Notes: generated by a model from the sequence alone, not told the origin. Counted from the first letter of the stretch, positions 44,651-56,960 are shown. The stretch: DNA of 64,000 nucleotides from Reticulitermes speratus (GCA_021186555.1 JAJKFL010000013.1:17477243-17541242), one strand, 5' to 3'. Numbers and translations: made by a program.

Positions 44651-47600
44651 TGGAAATTCCTCCCCTTAGTTTTTCCCTTTAGTGTAATCACCTTCTGCCA
44701 TCATCCAGTGTGGGTTCAAGAGTGGGTATGAGGGGCAGAAAATTTAGTTTGAGGTTAAATTGCAGTTAGAAAATAATACATAAACAAGAAACCTATAACA
44801 CTGCCAATGTTGCATATCAACAGAAAGAAGATTTTTAAATGTTTTGATGTAATTCTGTTTATACCTATACCAAAGGGAAGATTGAAAAGTGCTTGTGGAA
44901 AATTGAGACGTAAGTGACTGGTGTACAAAGATGAGAGATTTGAAGTGTGTGTGAAGACAGGCATCTTGTTTACGGAGGTTTGATATCAAGCTCCAGCAGA
45001 ATTATTTTTATTGAAACAGTTGTCATTTGCCAAGTTTATGTAGCGTCGGTGGTAGATGAATGATGTGTGAGTACGGAGTATTGGAGGAATGATAAGTGAC
45101 AGGGGAAAACCAAAGTACTTGGAGAAAACCTGTATGAGTGCCAACCTGTCCACCACAAATTTTATGTTACATAGACCCACATAAGGATTTAGTAGGTGAA
45201 TTGGACCTGCTTTAAGATTGGAAGAGCATCATTACACCCAATTACATGTATAAGTAGGGTTTTTTCCTACTCCGAAGAAGGTGTTATGTCTGGATTGGTG
45301 GCTGAGTGCAAGGTAGATGGTAGGACCATTTGGAAAGTATTATTTTGATTACAGCATATGCTAGATGAATGGGAGGTTATACATCTGGACCTTCCTAAAT
45401 GTTGCAGCTGTAGTAAACATGATGTAACAAGTTATTGCATGTCAGACTATTTTTACAGCGTATTCTATTGCTTCAGTCATTCACTGCCAGCATTTAAAAG
45501 ATTTTTTTTAATTATTGATGTCTGAGGGCATTGAAGAATGGATGTGCATTAAATTTTGTAAGAAAATGAGAAGGATGGCGACCAAAAGTAACTGATGCAA
45601 ATTCAATTTGGAGATGTAATAATGAGATGAGTGGTTCTGACATTTTAAATTAAAGAGTAATGAATGTCAGAAATTTGTGACGATGTATGATGAAATGATG
45701 CTTTTCCTGGATCATCCATTAAAAGTGATAGCTCAAGTGCTTGTTTTAGTGTCAAATGACAGAAGATTAACTGTAAAATGGCTAAAGCATTAAGAGTTTG
45801 GGCCATCAGAACAGAAGGCTGGTGAATGAGGCATGTCTCTGCTGAATGTGTTCAGTGGCTGCTGACCCAGGAGTAGACAGCAAACTACATCTGCAGTTGC
45901 TTTGAACTTTAATGTCCAGAAATGGATGAAAGCATCTTTAAAATAACATTATACATCTGATAAAATATGCTTCTATGGTTGCGACTGTGAAATCGGGTAA
46001 CATTCATCACAATGTATGTACCCATCCTTGCCATGACAAAGTGCAGGGTAAAACTGAAGGAATTCTGATTGTTTCCTTTGGTAATGTGGGTGAGTATCAT
46101 GATTATTAAACATTTCTGCTTTAAAGTGTTCATATTTCTACATGATGCAGCTCATGGTAAACAGCTGCAAAGTGGGAATCCGAGTGGAAAATTCACCATG
46201 ACACTGCGCCTGTCCACTAGACCTGTTTGTGTGCTGCAGTTTTTTAATTTTAAATACAATATTCCTCAAATGAGATACCTTCTCTGTGGCTTCGGTACAT
46301 AAATTTAAAAGGCAAAATGTATGACGACTGTGTTCAAACTGTTGATCACAGCGTACAACAGGGTTGTTGGCAATCTCAAAAAAATAAACATTTGTTAGTA
46401 GATTTTATATTTAACATCAAAGCCCATTGGGTTGCCATCTACTGAATCTGATGCTTATTGTAAGTAGTAGAGGATATGCTAGTGATATCTGATATGAATT
46501 TACCAAACTTGACAAAAAGAATAGCACTACATGTGAACTGAAATACAAGCCTTGTCTTCAGAGAATGTGTTTGAAATGCATTCAGATACACCTCGGTGCT
46601 TCTAGTACTGGTAAGATTGGTGTAAACAAGTGTGTACAAGCTAAAGGAGCCTACCATGAGGGAGATGAACCCACTGACCTAGTAAGTACATTATCATAGT
46701 TTTCAGTAAGATATCCTCATGTTATTGTGTTTTAGGTTTCAGTCCACCTTGAAATATTTCAACCTACTGCAGACTTTCTGGACATGGTATACAAACATCA
46801 CGTTGCTCCAGGCCACTCACTTTTGTAATTCGTAATTTCCTATCACAAAAATGTGATGAACTTGAGGGGGGGGGGGGGGAGTGATTGCATAATCACCTAT
46901 GTATGGTATTGAAACCTTACCATACACAGGGGGGGAAAAAAAAACCCTGAAAAAAAGCAGGCATCACAAATTCTTTCCACAACTTCTTGATGGTTTATTT
47001 GACAGTGCTTGATCACATGTGTAGGTTAGACAGCGTAACCTAACAGAATAATAAAGTGTTAAAAAATACTATCCTAGAACTTTCCTGTAGGGACTGAGGA
47101 AATGCTCATACAGGATAACTGGTCTTGACACAACATTTGAACCTGGCTCCTCATGAATATGAAACAGGGGCACCACTCTCCTGAATGACAATGTTTGTAC
47201 TCAATATGTTGGAACTTTGTGTTAATGCACATAACAGATCAGAACCTCAGAAATGTTACTGGCATATAAGACTTGTTACATTAATTTTCTTCTTCATTAT
47301 TCTTCTCAAGGATTTGGTGCATGAAGTCCTTTGCAAGGTTAAGAAGTGAAGCTGATAATTCCACCTAAGAGTGGTGAATCCTGATCTTGATGGCACGTCC
47401 AGCGGAACGGTACACAATGCCTTCCAATTAACCTTCCACTAGACCTGACGTCTGGATGTGGATTTGCCACCTAAATGCAATGCTGTATTGCTGTATCTTT
47501 TTTCTCTGCACCAAATATGTGAATAAATTTAGCAAATCTGTAATCTTGCATCATCTGTTATGTCTATTTATCAGACAATTCGGTATGTTATGAACTATTT

Positions 47601-48338
47601 GTTGTATTTTTGTAGATTGAAGTTTCTCATTATTCATTGTATAATCTGGCTCTTAATGTAATTTTAATTTTAACTTTCAGTGTGAAAATTATGGACTAGA
47701 GAAGATGTATACTCTCTACAGTCCATAGGTTAACCAGTATGTCCTGGGGAGGGACGGGGTGTCACAGAATTTCACAAACTGAATCTCTCTTACAGAAGTT
47801 ACCAACACATGGAATTTCAATGCAACTATAAATATCAAGGTCGCAAACAATGCAACGTTATGGTATTTCATGTCCAACATAATGAAGCACTGGACAGATG
47901 GGACAAAAGGCATATAAATGTAGGTTAATTAGGATGAGATGGGATATGACTGTTCATAGATATTTACCAACATTTCAGAGGAATCTATTGCCTCCATCTT
48001 CAAATAGGTAAGATGTATTAAAAATAAACTATACCAGTGAATGAAAGGTATTTCATATTACATGAATTTGAATAAGAAATTGAAGGAAATCATACTTGTC
48101 CAGAATCTTTACGCATGACGATTTCTCGCTTTCAGTGCATAAAGTTGCAAGTTCATCAATATTGCCTGTGGACTGACATTTTCCACTACCGCGTGTTAGG
48201 TGATGTCAACAATCCTCTGAAGTCTGTAATTTTTGCCCATGATGGCATTCTCTTAACATTTCATACTGGTAGCGGTATAGGGCACAAGAGCACATACTCT
48301 GAAAATCATTGTACATTATCAGGTCCAATATACTGTTC
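44651..48338. other. intergenic region between spen and CDC26
   Basis: No ORF with recognisable similarity. A G14 run lies at 46866-46879, a small inverted repeat (gtatggta...taccatac) at 46902-46926, and a fragment of the ttctggg MITE family at about 47936-48010. Confidence 0.6.
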
Positions 48339-48344
48339 TTTATT
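48339..48344 (-). terminator. candidate poly(A) signal for CDC26
   Basis: TTTATT on the plus strand is AATAAA on the minus strand. It lies about 210 nt downstream of the CDC26 stop, the only canonical signal I noticed that close. Confidence 0.4.
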
Positions 48345-48553
48345 TACTGAAAAGTGTGAGGAAGTGACATGTAATCACATAACCTTTAATAATCTGAAAT
48401 TTTCATCATTAGATATACTGATTATAAGAAAACTATTTTCAAGTACTATAACTTGCTTGGAATAGACTCTCATTTTAACGTACATTACAGCACAATCATA
48501 CCATTAACAATGTTACAATTAACTTAGTGAAGTACTGCTTTACTGTGATATTT

Positions 48554-48760
48554 TTAGGTCATGCGAGGCTGTGGAACATAGCCAATACGTTCATGTATTA
48601 TTTCCTGCTTTGTTTTGGGGACCCCTGGTGCCCATGGTTCGGTAGAACTGCGGTTCTCTGTTTGTTGTTCCTTGCGGCTCTCCTGTTCTCGCCTCATTGC
48701 TTCATATTCTTGGATATCATCTAGCTTCAACTCAATACGTGTTGGACTACGGCGTATCAT
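48554..48760 (-). CDS. Cdc26: CDC26, anaphase-promoting complex subunit
   Basis: A single intact ORF of 68 residues reads from ATG at 48760 to TAA at 48554-48556. Its N-terminus MIRRSPTRIELKLDDIQEYE closely matches human CDC26 ([20 protein letters not shown]), and its C-terminus IIHERIGYVPQP matches MINDRIGYKPQP. In the APC/C ubiquitin ligase, the CDC26 N-terminus threads through the TPR superhelix of APC6/CDC16 and stabilises it, so the conserved first residues also support the start codon. The middle is poorly conserved and Glu/Gln-rich, and the protein is slightly shorter than the human one (85 aa). An AATAAA on this strand lies at 48344-48339, about 210 nt past the stop. It is head to head with ING3. 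Confidence 0.93.
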   Translation of the reverse strand: MIRRSPTRIELKLDDIQEYEAMRREQESRKEQQTENRSSTEPWAPGVPKTKQEIIHERIGYVPQPRMT

Positions 48761-49165
48761 TGTAATCTGTGTTTAAAAATCCATAAAACAATCTCAGAAT
48801 ATCACTGAATGACGGTGATAAATTTCATACGTTGGTCACAATGTTTTTACTATTTTACATTATTCAGAACAGGAAATATCTGTTTTTTTTACAGTAATGC
48901 GATGAAACTATATGTTCCATACAGTTTTTAAATTTACTACGTATGAAATTAATCGTGAGTCGCCAGTTTTTAACAGCCCAGCCACTGATGCTTTCTACGC
49001 CCCTTACACATAACCTAAACCGAAGTGCATTCTTGTACCAGTGAAAGCTTTAGTTAGTTACGTGATGTACTGAAAAACTAAGAGTTTATATTTTACAACG
49101 CGTAGAAAAGTCTTAACCGTGTGCAGATTGCATCATTATTTAAATATAATTTACACTTACAGAGA
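48761..49165. promoter_or_regulatory. shared head-to-head promoter region of CDC26 and ING3
   Basis: Only 405 bp separate the two start codons, which diverge. The stretch has scattered CpGs (tacggcgtatc, caacgcgtag, tacgcccc) in an otherwise CpG-poor neighbourhood, and no clear TATA box. A good acceptor (tttacacttacag) ends 3 bp before the ING3 ATG, so ING3 may have a non-coding first exon within this region. Both products are broadly expressed nuclear proteins, consistent with a bidirectional housekeeping promoter (inference). Confidence 0.55.
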
Positions 49166-49193
49166 ATGTTGTACTTGGAAGATTACCTTGAAA
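49166..49193 (+). CDS. Ing3: ING3 exon 1 (start codon)
   Basis: It encodes MLYLEDYLE plus one base and is followed by gtatgt. Human ING3 also starts [15 protein letters not shown], so both the start codon and the short first exon are supported. Confidence 0.93.
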
Positions 49194-52100
49194 GTATGTA
49201 TACAGTTTTCTTGGGTTAAAGATGAGGCATCTTGAGAGGCACTGCAATTGTAAAGTCCATTTGGAATGAAAAAGAAATTGCATATTTGGATTACAGTCAT
49301 AAATGATTAGTATATTGAGTGCATGTAACTCGTTTAGTTTTTAGAGATACTGGAGTTACATGTGTGTAACTTTGATGCTTTAATTCAACGTGAATCTGAA
49401 CCTAAATATCTATTCTTTGGTCGATATATTTTGAGTGAGTAGTACATGGGAATTTTGAGGTTAAAGGCGACTAATTTCATTTACGTTAATTTACTTTTCT
49501 TCTTGTAATTACAGTGATCGAACATCTTCCTCAAGAATTAAGAGATAGATTTACAGAAATGCGAGAAATGGATTTATCGGTGCAAAGTAAGTTAATAATT
49601 ACATTTATAGAAACATTCCCGAAGCAAGTTCTTCTACGGTTTTACAAGCGTATTTTAACATAAAACATATTTATAGATAATTTTTGGTTGGGTCACAGCT
49701 GCAGTATGTATAACGTTAACTGTTTTGTAAATATGAGTGTTGTGAAGTTTCAGTGTGCCCTTTGCCTTTGCAGATAATATGGATAGCTTGGAGAAACGAG
49801 TCAAAACTTTTTTCTCCAATGCAAAGAAAATGAAGCCTCAAGATAAAGAAAATGAGTATGAACTCATAAGAAAAGATTACTATAAAACATTAGAAGATGC
49901 AGGTAAGATTATTGTTGTTAACATGCACAGTACCTAGAAATTTGTAAACATATTGTCTTTTGTATTATGACACCATGTAATTTGTTATGTGGCGACCAAC
50001 ATTTCTGAGAAACATAACACCTCGATCTTCAGGGAAGAACGGTTTCAATCCTGAAAATGGAGGCAGTGTGACCCTCTGAAACTCTGGTATCCATCTACCA
50101 GACTATGGGCCTACATTGTTATAACCCAGAAGACCACAATATGAATTTTTGTTGCTGTAAATCTCAAGTTTCATATTCATAAAAAGTTTTTAATATAACA
50201 TTTTTGTTAAATGTTCAGAATTTAATGTGTATATATTTTATTTCAGATGAGAAAGTTCATTTAGCAAATCAAATGCATGATCTTGTAGAACGCTACCTAC
50301 GAAGGCTAGATCAAGAACTTCATAAATTCAAAATGGAATTGGAAGCAGACAACAAAGGAATAACTGAAGTGTTGGAAAAACGTAAAATTTTTAAACAAAA
50401 TTTTCTGTGATTGTTTTAATGTCTGGTTTGTGTTATGGAAGTATAGGGACTTCAATAAGTGTCAATATTAAATATGTGAGATACAGTTACAGCTTTTTAA
50501 TATCGACTGATTTATGTGCCAATTACAGGTTCATTGGAGTTGGATCAGCCACAACAAAACAGCAGCCAGAAGGAGAATCGATATAATTTCACTTCAACAA
50601 GAAGTTCTTATCATGGTATTCATGGCCTTTAATTTTGCCTTCTGTTCTTTATTACTGTAGTTCAAGCATTATATTAATAATAACAACACTTTACTGTATA
50701 ATTGAAAGGGACTAGCATATTGATTAGGTGCAGTTTTGTATGTGTAACAATCTCAATCATAAACAGCAGCTTTGTGGGACATTTCACTCAAGTAAAACTG
50801 TTAGGTTAGTTGTAATGCATGACAGATTGGCAACTTTGGACTCCAGGAATTGCTTTGTTTTCTAAGGAAAAAGCATCTCAGCTTTATAGCATATTATAAT
50901 ACCTAGGAAAATATTCTGGAAATGGATTCAGATTGAGATATGTAACCCCTTTTATTAGAAAATTTTACTACACTCAGATAATTATAATAAACCTATTATA
51001 ATCTTCAAAGTATAAATATAAATCAATAAAACTAGTACACAGGACTGTCTCTTACCAACACTGTGTCCAATATTTGTGCTTGAGAGACTTCTGGAGTTTC
51101 CCATGTATTACACGGATCCATGTAACTACCCCACAGTTTTTCTGAACAGTGTTTGAATATATATAAATATATATGCATGTTACTACTGAGCAAATGAGCT
51201 TGATGAAATTATAATACAACAATCTGCATACAGAAATAAAAATGTAGAACCTTTACTACTGTGAATTAAATTCATCATATGATGACCTTGTCAACATGCA
51301 TGATTTTATATAGGTATTGAAATAAATAATTACAGTATTTACTATAAGATTTTCTGAGTTATTCTCATATTATAACCAACATTAATTAGCATGTAGGGAG
51401 TTGCATGGTGAATTACAGTGGTTTTGCATATTCAGTGTACTTCTGATATGACTGATGATACAATTGCATGCTTAGTATCTTTCCTTTAATGTAAAATGAG
51501 TAACATTATAAGAATGAGACTTTACAGCTGACAGAGCTGGAAGAATGCATTCATATTTCTACATTGATCTGTTACATTCTTCTTACAGAAAAGCGTCGTG
51601 ACTCTAATGCTTCAACTGTTAGTACAGAGAAACGTCTTGCAGTAGAGAAACCTACGGTGACAATACCCGAGCCAAGACCCTTGTCAGCTAGTTCAGCGTC
51701 AGTACCAGCAACTCCATTACCTGCCACAACACCAAATGTTAGTTATAATCTTGGCCATATTGGTGCTGGAGGGAATGCCATTGCTGCTGCTGCTTCTCAA
51801 GCCATTGCAGCAACACAGCAGGTACAAGCAGTGATGGAAGTCACCAACTTTATGTTTACTGTTCATCATGTACAGTATAACACTGAAAGTGGAAACTTTA
51901 TGTCGTATTTCTTACAAAATAAAAATAATTTAAAAAATACTTTCTACTGGGATATGATGCAGTGCCTGTCATAGAAATTTACCAACGTTTCAGAGGAACC
52001 TACTGCCTTTGTGTGGCATAGCATGCCAGAGGACAGTATTCGGTGAGAATCACAAAACATATTGAAAAAATTCTTTTGCATATAGAAGACTTTCTCACCT

Positions 52101-55100
52101 TGCATGGAAATTTAAGGAACATGTCGGAATTTCTCTGTGCAAGTTTGTTTTAAGATGGCATTGTGAAGTCAAAGAGATGATGGGTTCTGACTGATAAGCA
52201 TTTAGAAGAGAGCCTGCAGTGTATAATGTTGTCTGCTTAACCCAGTTAAGTTCCTTGTATTGGACAAACAACCATAATTATTGCACTGAATATCTAGTAC
52301 TTAAATCTTGATGGAGGAAGGAGAGGTAGAAGAGAGAGAATGATAGGTTTTAATTTGTCAATAGTAAAATCTTTCAGGCCCTGAATATTATGGGCATAAG
52401 TGGTTTTAGTTCTCAGCGTAAATATAAATTCCTGCCAAACAACAGTTTGAACCAGACATTTTCGTTTTTCTTTGTGACAGAATATGTTACATTTAACATA
52501 CCAATTTACCAATTAATTGGTTAACGTTAAGTATTTAATTAAAATGTTATTTGGCTGACAGCCTTATTTAATACTGGATGAATGTTTGCAATCAGTTTAT
52601 TGTTTTGTATGCCTCGTAGATGCAACAAGGGCGGCGTACAGCAAGTCTGAAGGCATCATATGAAGCTATCAACACCGGAGTTCATGCTCATGAGTTCAGT
52701 ATTGGGAAAGAACTGGCAGGAGCTGCTCAGACAGCCATTGCAGCAATTCAGGAAACTACAAAGAAGCAGAAAAAGTATGTCTTCCTCAATACAAATGGTT
52801 TATGTTTTTGGCTGGGGATGGAGATGTTTGCCAGTGCTGTAATAACAAATCAGCTGAGAGTTTTGGAAATTTTTAAATAGTTTATTCAAATTTTCCTGCT
52901 GTCAAAGTAATTTCCAAATTGGCATTGTTACACAACTGCTTTAACATGACACATTTTCTGGTATGTAACATTTGTTTTCCAGTGTATGTACTGGCTGAAA
53001 TAAAGCATTGAGTTTAATATTATTCATTCCGTACATTTTCTTTTCTATGTTTATTTTCCGACAAATGTACACTTTTATTCACTTTTTCTTTTAAACACAG
53101 TCTGTGTTTCACAAAAATTAATAGTGAATAAAAGTGTACATTTGTCGGACAATAAACAGAAAAGCATTGAGTGTGTGTGTGGATTGGGAGGGGCATTCTG
53201 CTGTTAGTTTATAGCCTCCAGGTTAAAAACTAGGTACTCATTTGCATGGGAATTGCTGAGTGGATAAAATTTAAACCTTGTACAGGGCCCATATTTTGTC
53301 TGACAGATATTATTTGTCACATCCTGCTGCTGACTGCACATATGGGTGATTGGCTGAGTGGGCTACATTCATATGATAAGTGAGCCAAAAAGGAAGTGTT
53401 AAATGATATTTGTCAGATAAAATAAGGACTCTTTATAATACATATTTCCATTTTCTTGGGACTTCTTAATTGTATAAATGGAAAGAAAAGGATTTCCACG
53501 TTGGTACTATAATGACCAAGCATTTTATTGCCCTTTACTGTTAGAAGTCGTCACATTTACTTTGATCTTAGTAGACGCATTCCTTATTGAATTCTGCAAC
53601 TGCTTGCAGCTTCATTGTTACTAACCTTTAGCAGAGGTCGCTAGCCTTGCGCCAAATTTACTAGACACATTATTTTATATTTATATTCTGTAATGATTTC
53701 TAGGACAAAATAAAATACAATACAATACAATACAATTTTGATTGGCTATCGATCAAGTCATAATGTGATGTTGGACAATTCCTGTTGGTTCCCCATCATG
53801 TCATGATGGAATCCTTGATATTATAAAAGTAATTAAATTGTAGTTTACGGCACCTATTTCTCACTTAGTGATGCTGATGTAAGTTGACATGAAGATTACA
53901 GAGATTTATGATACATTTCCACTGATTCTACTGATTTTAGGTGAGTTTTGTTACTCCACATTTTTGAGTGAGTGATTTTGGTATTTCCTACATTTTTTAA
54001 ATGTAAGTGTTAAATTATTATGCAGAAACTGTAGACAGGATCCAGTGTCGACCTGTAAGGTCCAATCCTGAAGGGTCAATAATAGGGGTATTTCCACATC
54101 CTAGTCTAGTTATGCAAAATGTGTATAGTGTATAATAAAAGGGATGTATTGGGAAATTATTTGAGTGTCGCCAAAGAACATGCTACCATACCTCATGCTA
54201 GTGAGGTATACCCACACCCAACTAATGATTTTAGATTGGTATGTGTTAATTAATAGTGATACCAGTTTACAAGATTTGTCAGACTTAAAGTCAATGGTGG
54301 ATTCTTTAACGAACCTCCAGTGTTGTTATAACTAACGGACATGTCACTATAATCAGTGATCATGCCCATTACAGTACTTAACAAAGAAGTAAGTGTAAAG
54401 TATTAATGGTGACTTTTATGTTGTGCCATAATAGGAAGTCTAGCTCGTCAGCATCAACAACTTCTACCAGTGTGTCTACTGCTGCCACGTCAGTAGCTAC
54501 ATTACCTCCTCCAGTTACACCATCTCCACCTCCCCAGCAAGAGCCATCTGACCCAGGGGTGGGCCCAGATGTTAATGTTGATCCAAATGCGGAAAACCCA
54601 GACTGGACTTATGACCCCAATGAGCCACGATATTGTATTTGCAATCAGGTGTCTTACGGTGATATGGTGGCATGTGACAATGAGGATGTAAGTATTGCTC
54701 TTCCAGTTGGTGTTCCACTTGGGACTGTAACTATACTATACTATATTTTGTTTGCACAGTAATATGTTATGAGCCACTGGAACTGTTAAGTATGCCACAG
54801 TTAAAGATTAAGAAGGTATACATGACATATAAATTTTGTCTGAAACATCAAATTCCAATATGAAGCCTGGCAGCTTTTCATAAAATAGGGTAGGAAGATC
54901 ATGTCATATGAAACATAATCACATCCTTTAACCTTTCATCATCAGTGCAGTAATTATACAAATATTCAAGGTCAAGCACAAGGTTCTGAAATTAAGTTCA
55001 CAAGCATATTTCACTGTAACTGATGTCATTGTGATTATATTAAAATAAAACACATAGCTTGGTGTGGTAGGTATGTAAGGTATATTGCATTGTTTATTAA

Positions 55101-55971
55101 TGATATAGGTAATTCATAAGAAGATTTCAAAATTTTCAATATATTTTTCATCTTACATTTGGTTGTTTACATATTTGAATTAATTTGAAGAAAGAAAAAT
55201 AGGAAGTTCTTTCTATAGTGCTTGTCAATGATCAGTTTAGTGAGCTCAAAGAGTTTGATATGGCTGACACAATAACGTTAGAACAAGCGTCTTATATTGA
55301 TTTCAGGCTTCCGGCGCGATGTTGATGAAATCTGCGGTCTTCTGGGGTATTGTAAACAATTACCACACGACACCGTGTAATACCCCAGAAGACCGCAGAT
55401 TTCAAGTGTCTTATAACCTTGTCCTTTTGTACCTTATATAGCAAAAAGAATAGAGCCTTGCTCCTAGCACAAAGATGTAGGCATACATTAAATTCATTTA
55501 GAATGCTATGGGAGCATACTAACAAATAAGTAGAGCCATTCAGATTCCTCTTTCAGTGTGACACAAGCAGGCAAATGTGAGAAACAAACAGAAATAGATG
55601 TCATGACTGTCTAAGCATTACAGTGATATTTATTATTTTGCAGCTTGACCTCGGGTATTGTAAGAATTTAGCTGAGACTTTCTGATGATACTAAAATATT
55701 AATGTTTTCTATGTTTTCTGTTCACTAGACTGTTACTAGTATAAGTCCAGCAAGTGCATTTTGTTGGACCTATATTTGGAATGATACTACAATATATTTA
55801 TTTTGAAATGCAATTTGCACCTAGTATTAAGATGATTTACTGTTGCAGTGGGTTGATCAGTATTGTACTATGTAAGTATGTAAGATGGCACGAAGAAATT
55901 TCAAACAATTAGGGAAAAAAGGGGAAAAAGTATGTTCACGTGCGCCCATGCATATGTGCACGCACGCGCGT

Positions 55972-56007
<36 letters not shown>

Positions 56008-56268
56008 CATGCTCAACACAGCACACAACATGTAAGATGTTCAAAATCATTAAACCGATCAAAATCTGAATCAAAGGAGTAATTATCTCCCTCCTTCCTG
56101 TATATTTCTGTGTTTATCACTGCATTGTAATACACAGGTTTGTATTTTCAGTGTCCATTTGAATGGTTCCATTATAACTGTGTGGACATCACAGCACCAC
56201 CAAAGGGCAGGTGGTATTGTCCACAGTGTACGGCCAATATGAAACGAAGAGGTTCCAGAAAGAATTAA
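49166..56268 (+). CDS. Ing3: ING3, inhibitor of growth family member 3, complete nine-exon gene
   Basis: ING3 is a subunit of the NuA4/TIP60 histone acetyltransferase complex. Its N-terminal ING domain anchors it to the complex and its PHD finger reads H3K4me3. Exons: 49166-49193, 49515-49586, 49774-49902, 50247-50381, 50529-50615, 51589-51821, 52620-52774, 54435-54687, 56152-56268. They total 1,209 nt, or 402 residues plus stop, with every phase consistent (human 418 aa). Residues 1 to about 105 form the ING domain ([57 protein letters not shown]). The linker is Ser/Ala/Thr-rich with [13 protein letters not shown] (human [13 protein letters not shown]). Residues from about 345 on form the PHD finger [20 protein letters not shown] with the full C4HC3 set through WYCPQC, then a basic tail MKRRGSRKN. 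Poly(A) signal candidates are at 57226, 57444 and 57467. Confidence 0.97.
49515..49586 (+). CDS. Ing3: ING3 exon 2
   Basis: It encodes [20 protein letters not shown] and then LSVQ, part of the ING domain. The acceptor is gtaattacag and the donor is gtaagt. It is phase 1 at both ends. Confidence 0.95.
49774..49902 (+). CDS. Ing3: ING3 exon 3
   Basis: It encodes [20 protein letters not shown] and on to [12 protein letters not shown], a helix of the ING domain (human IKKDYYKALEDA). The acceptor is gcctttgcag and the donor is gtaaga. Confidence 0.95.
49980..50135 (-). mobile_element. MITE of the ttctggg family in ING3 intron 3
   Basis: The reverse complement starts gtcttctgggttataac and continues ctggtagatggataccagag, tttcagagggtcacactgcc and tccattttcagg. 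These blocks recur at 43036-43120, 47936-48010, 51942-52050 and 59895-60000. Confidence 0.65.
50247..50381 (+). CDS. Ing3: ING3 exon 4
   Basis: It encodes [20 protein letters not shown] and then [20 protein letters not shown]. This is the second long helix of the ING domain and nearly identical to human ING3. The donor is gtaaaa. Confidence 0.95.
50529..50615 (+). CDS. Ing3: ING3 exon 5 (linker)
   Basis: It encodes [20 protein letters not shown] and then [15 protein letters not shown] matches human ERRSLELDTPSQP. The acceptor is aattacag and the donor is gtattc. It is phase 1 at both ends. Confidence 0.9.
50616..51588 (+). other. ING3 intron 5, nothing recognisable
   Basis: AT-rich, with no repeat or ORF I can support. 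Confidence 0.6.
51589..51821 (+). CDS. Ing3: ING3 exon 6 (linker)
   Basis: It encodes [20 protein letters not shown], then a Pro/Ser/Ala-rich stretch ending [20 protein letters not shown]. The end matches human YNIGSLSSGTGAGAITMAAA. The acceptor is ttcttacag and the donor is gtacaa. It ends at phase 0. Confidence 0.93.
51822..52619 (+). other. ING3 intron 6 with MITE fragment
   Basis: ctgggatatgatgcagtgcc at 51947 followed by atttaccaacgtttcagagg is another copy of the ttctggg MITE family. Confidence 0.6.
52620..52774 (+). CDS. Ing3: ING3 exon 7 (linker with conserved basic motif)
   Basis: It encodes [20 protein letters not shown] and then [13 protein letters not shown]. The core [12 protein letters not shown] is nearly identical to human ING3. 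The acceptor is cctcgtag and the donor is gtatgt. It ends at phase 2. Confidence 0.94.
52775..54434 (+). other. ING3 intron 7
   Basis: It contains the foldback above and a SINE-like tail of repeated atacaatacaatacaat at 53709-53734. Otherwise unrecognised. Confidence 0.6.
53040..53164. repeat. short foldback in ING3 intron 7
   Basis: Arms 53040-53082 and 53124-53164 pair almost perfectly (gacaaatgtacacttttatt with aataaaagtgtacatttgtc), with a 41-nt loop. The predicted hairpin is about 41 bp. Confidence 0.9.
54435..54687 (+). CDS. Ing3: ING3 exon 8 (first half of PHD finger)
   Basis: It encodes a Ser/Thr/Pro-rich linker, then [20 protein letters not shown] and [11 protein letters not shown]. 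The first four zinc-binding Cys of the PHD finger are split from the rest by the intron (gtaagt donor). The acceptor is gccataatag. Confidence 0.95.
55326..55404. repeat. perfect 26-bp inverted repeat in ING3 intron 8
   Basis: Arm 55326-55351 (tgaaatctgcggtcttctgg...) and arm 55379-55404 are exact reverse complements with a 27-nt loop. It contains gtcttctgggg at both ends, so it may be a collapsed pair of ttctggg MITE termini. Confidence 0.9.
55974..56004. repeat. (CA)n microsatellite
   Basis: About 15 CA units in ING3 intron 8, preceded by cgcacgcgcgtg, an alternating purine-pyrimidine stretch. Confidence 0.9.
56152..56268 (+). CDS. Ing3: ING3 exon 9 (second half of PHD finger, stop)
   Basis: It encodes [20 protein letters not shown], then [18 protein letters not shown] and TAA. 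It supplies His-Cys and the last Cys pair of the C4HC3 zinc cluster and a basic tail like human MKRRGSRHK. Confidence 0.95.
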   Translation, partial: CPFEWFHYNCVDITAPPKGRWYCPQCTANMKRRGSRKN

Positions 56269-56774
56269 TATGTTGCTTTATGTTGGTTTCATTCAACAGC
56301 ATGAGAATAGTTATTGTTAAACAGTTTATGCATGAACTTTAATTATTATGAATAACAGAAATAATTATAACATGCTAATTTGCTGAGGTGGCAGATTTTT
56401 TAATGTGATTGTGTGTAGACAATGTGTAGCTCACTGTGTACAAATATCTATTGCATTTGAGAATACATCATTTAGAATGAAGAATGCTTGACAAAGCACA
56501 AAAATGTGGTTTGGAGAACTGGGATTAAGGTAATAACACCTTTTGTTATGCATCTTAATCCCGGTATGTTTTGGAGCTCTTGAGCAGATATTTTCAAGTG
56601 GCCCTAACCCTGTGATGTAGTCTACAAAAATCTGTTACATATAGATCCTGTACAAATTATGACTTGCCTCCTCATTAGGCAGTTTTCAACATCATCCTGT
56701 CACATCTGTATGATGAACTGAAACATGATTATTCCAGTTATTATTGCTGTTTATATTCCATGCTTGAATTAAGA

Positions 56775-56960
56775 TAATCAAAGGTTTTGCCATGGTTCAG
56801 GTGATTAGTCACTAACCTGTCACCATGGAGGACTAGGTTCAATCCCAGGCCAGTCCATCTGGGATTTGTGGTGGACAGAGTGGCAATGGGAGAGGTTTTT
56901 CTCTGAGTACTTAAGTTAGTATCATTCCACCAATTTTCCGTATTCATTCACTCATCTGTC
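56775..56960 (+). mobile_element. SINE-like repeat
   Basis: Box B-like aggttcaatcccaggcca lies at 56832-56849, followed by gggatttgtggtggacagag, which recurs at 6080. Confidence 0.55.
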
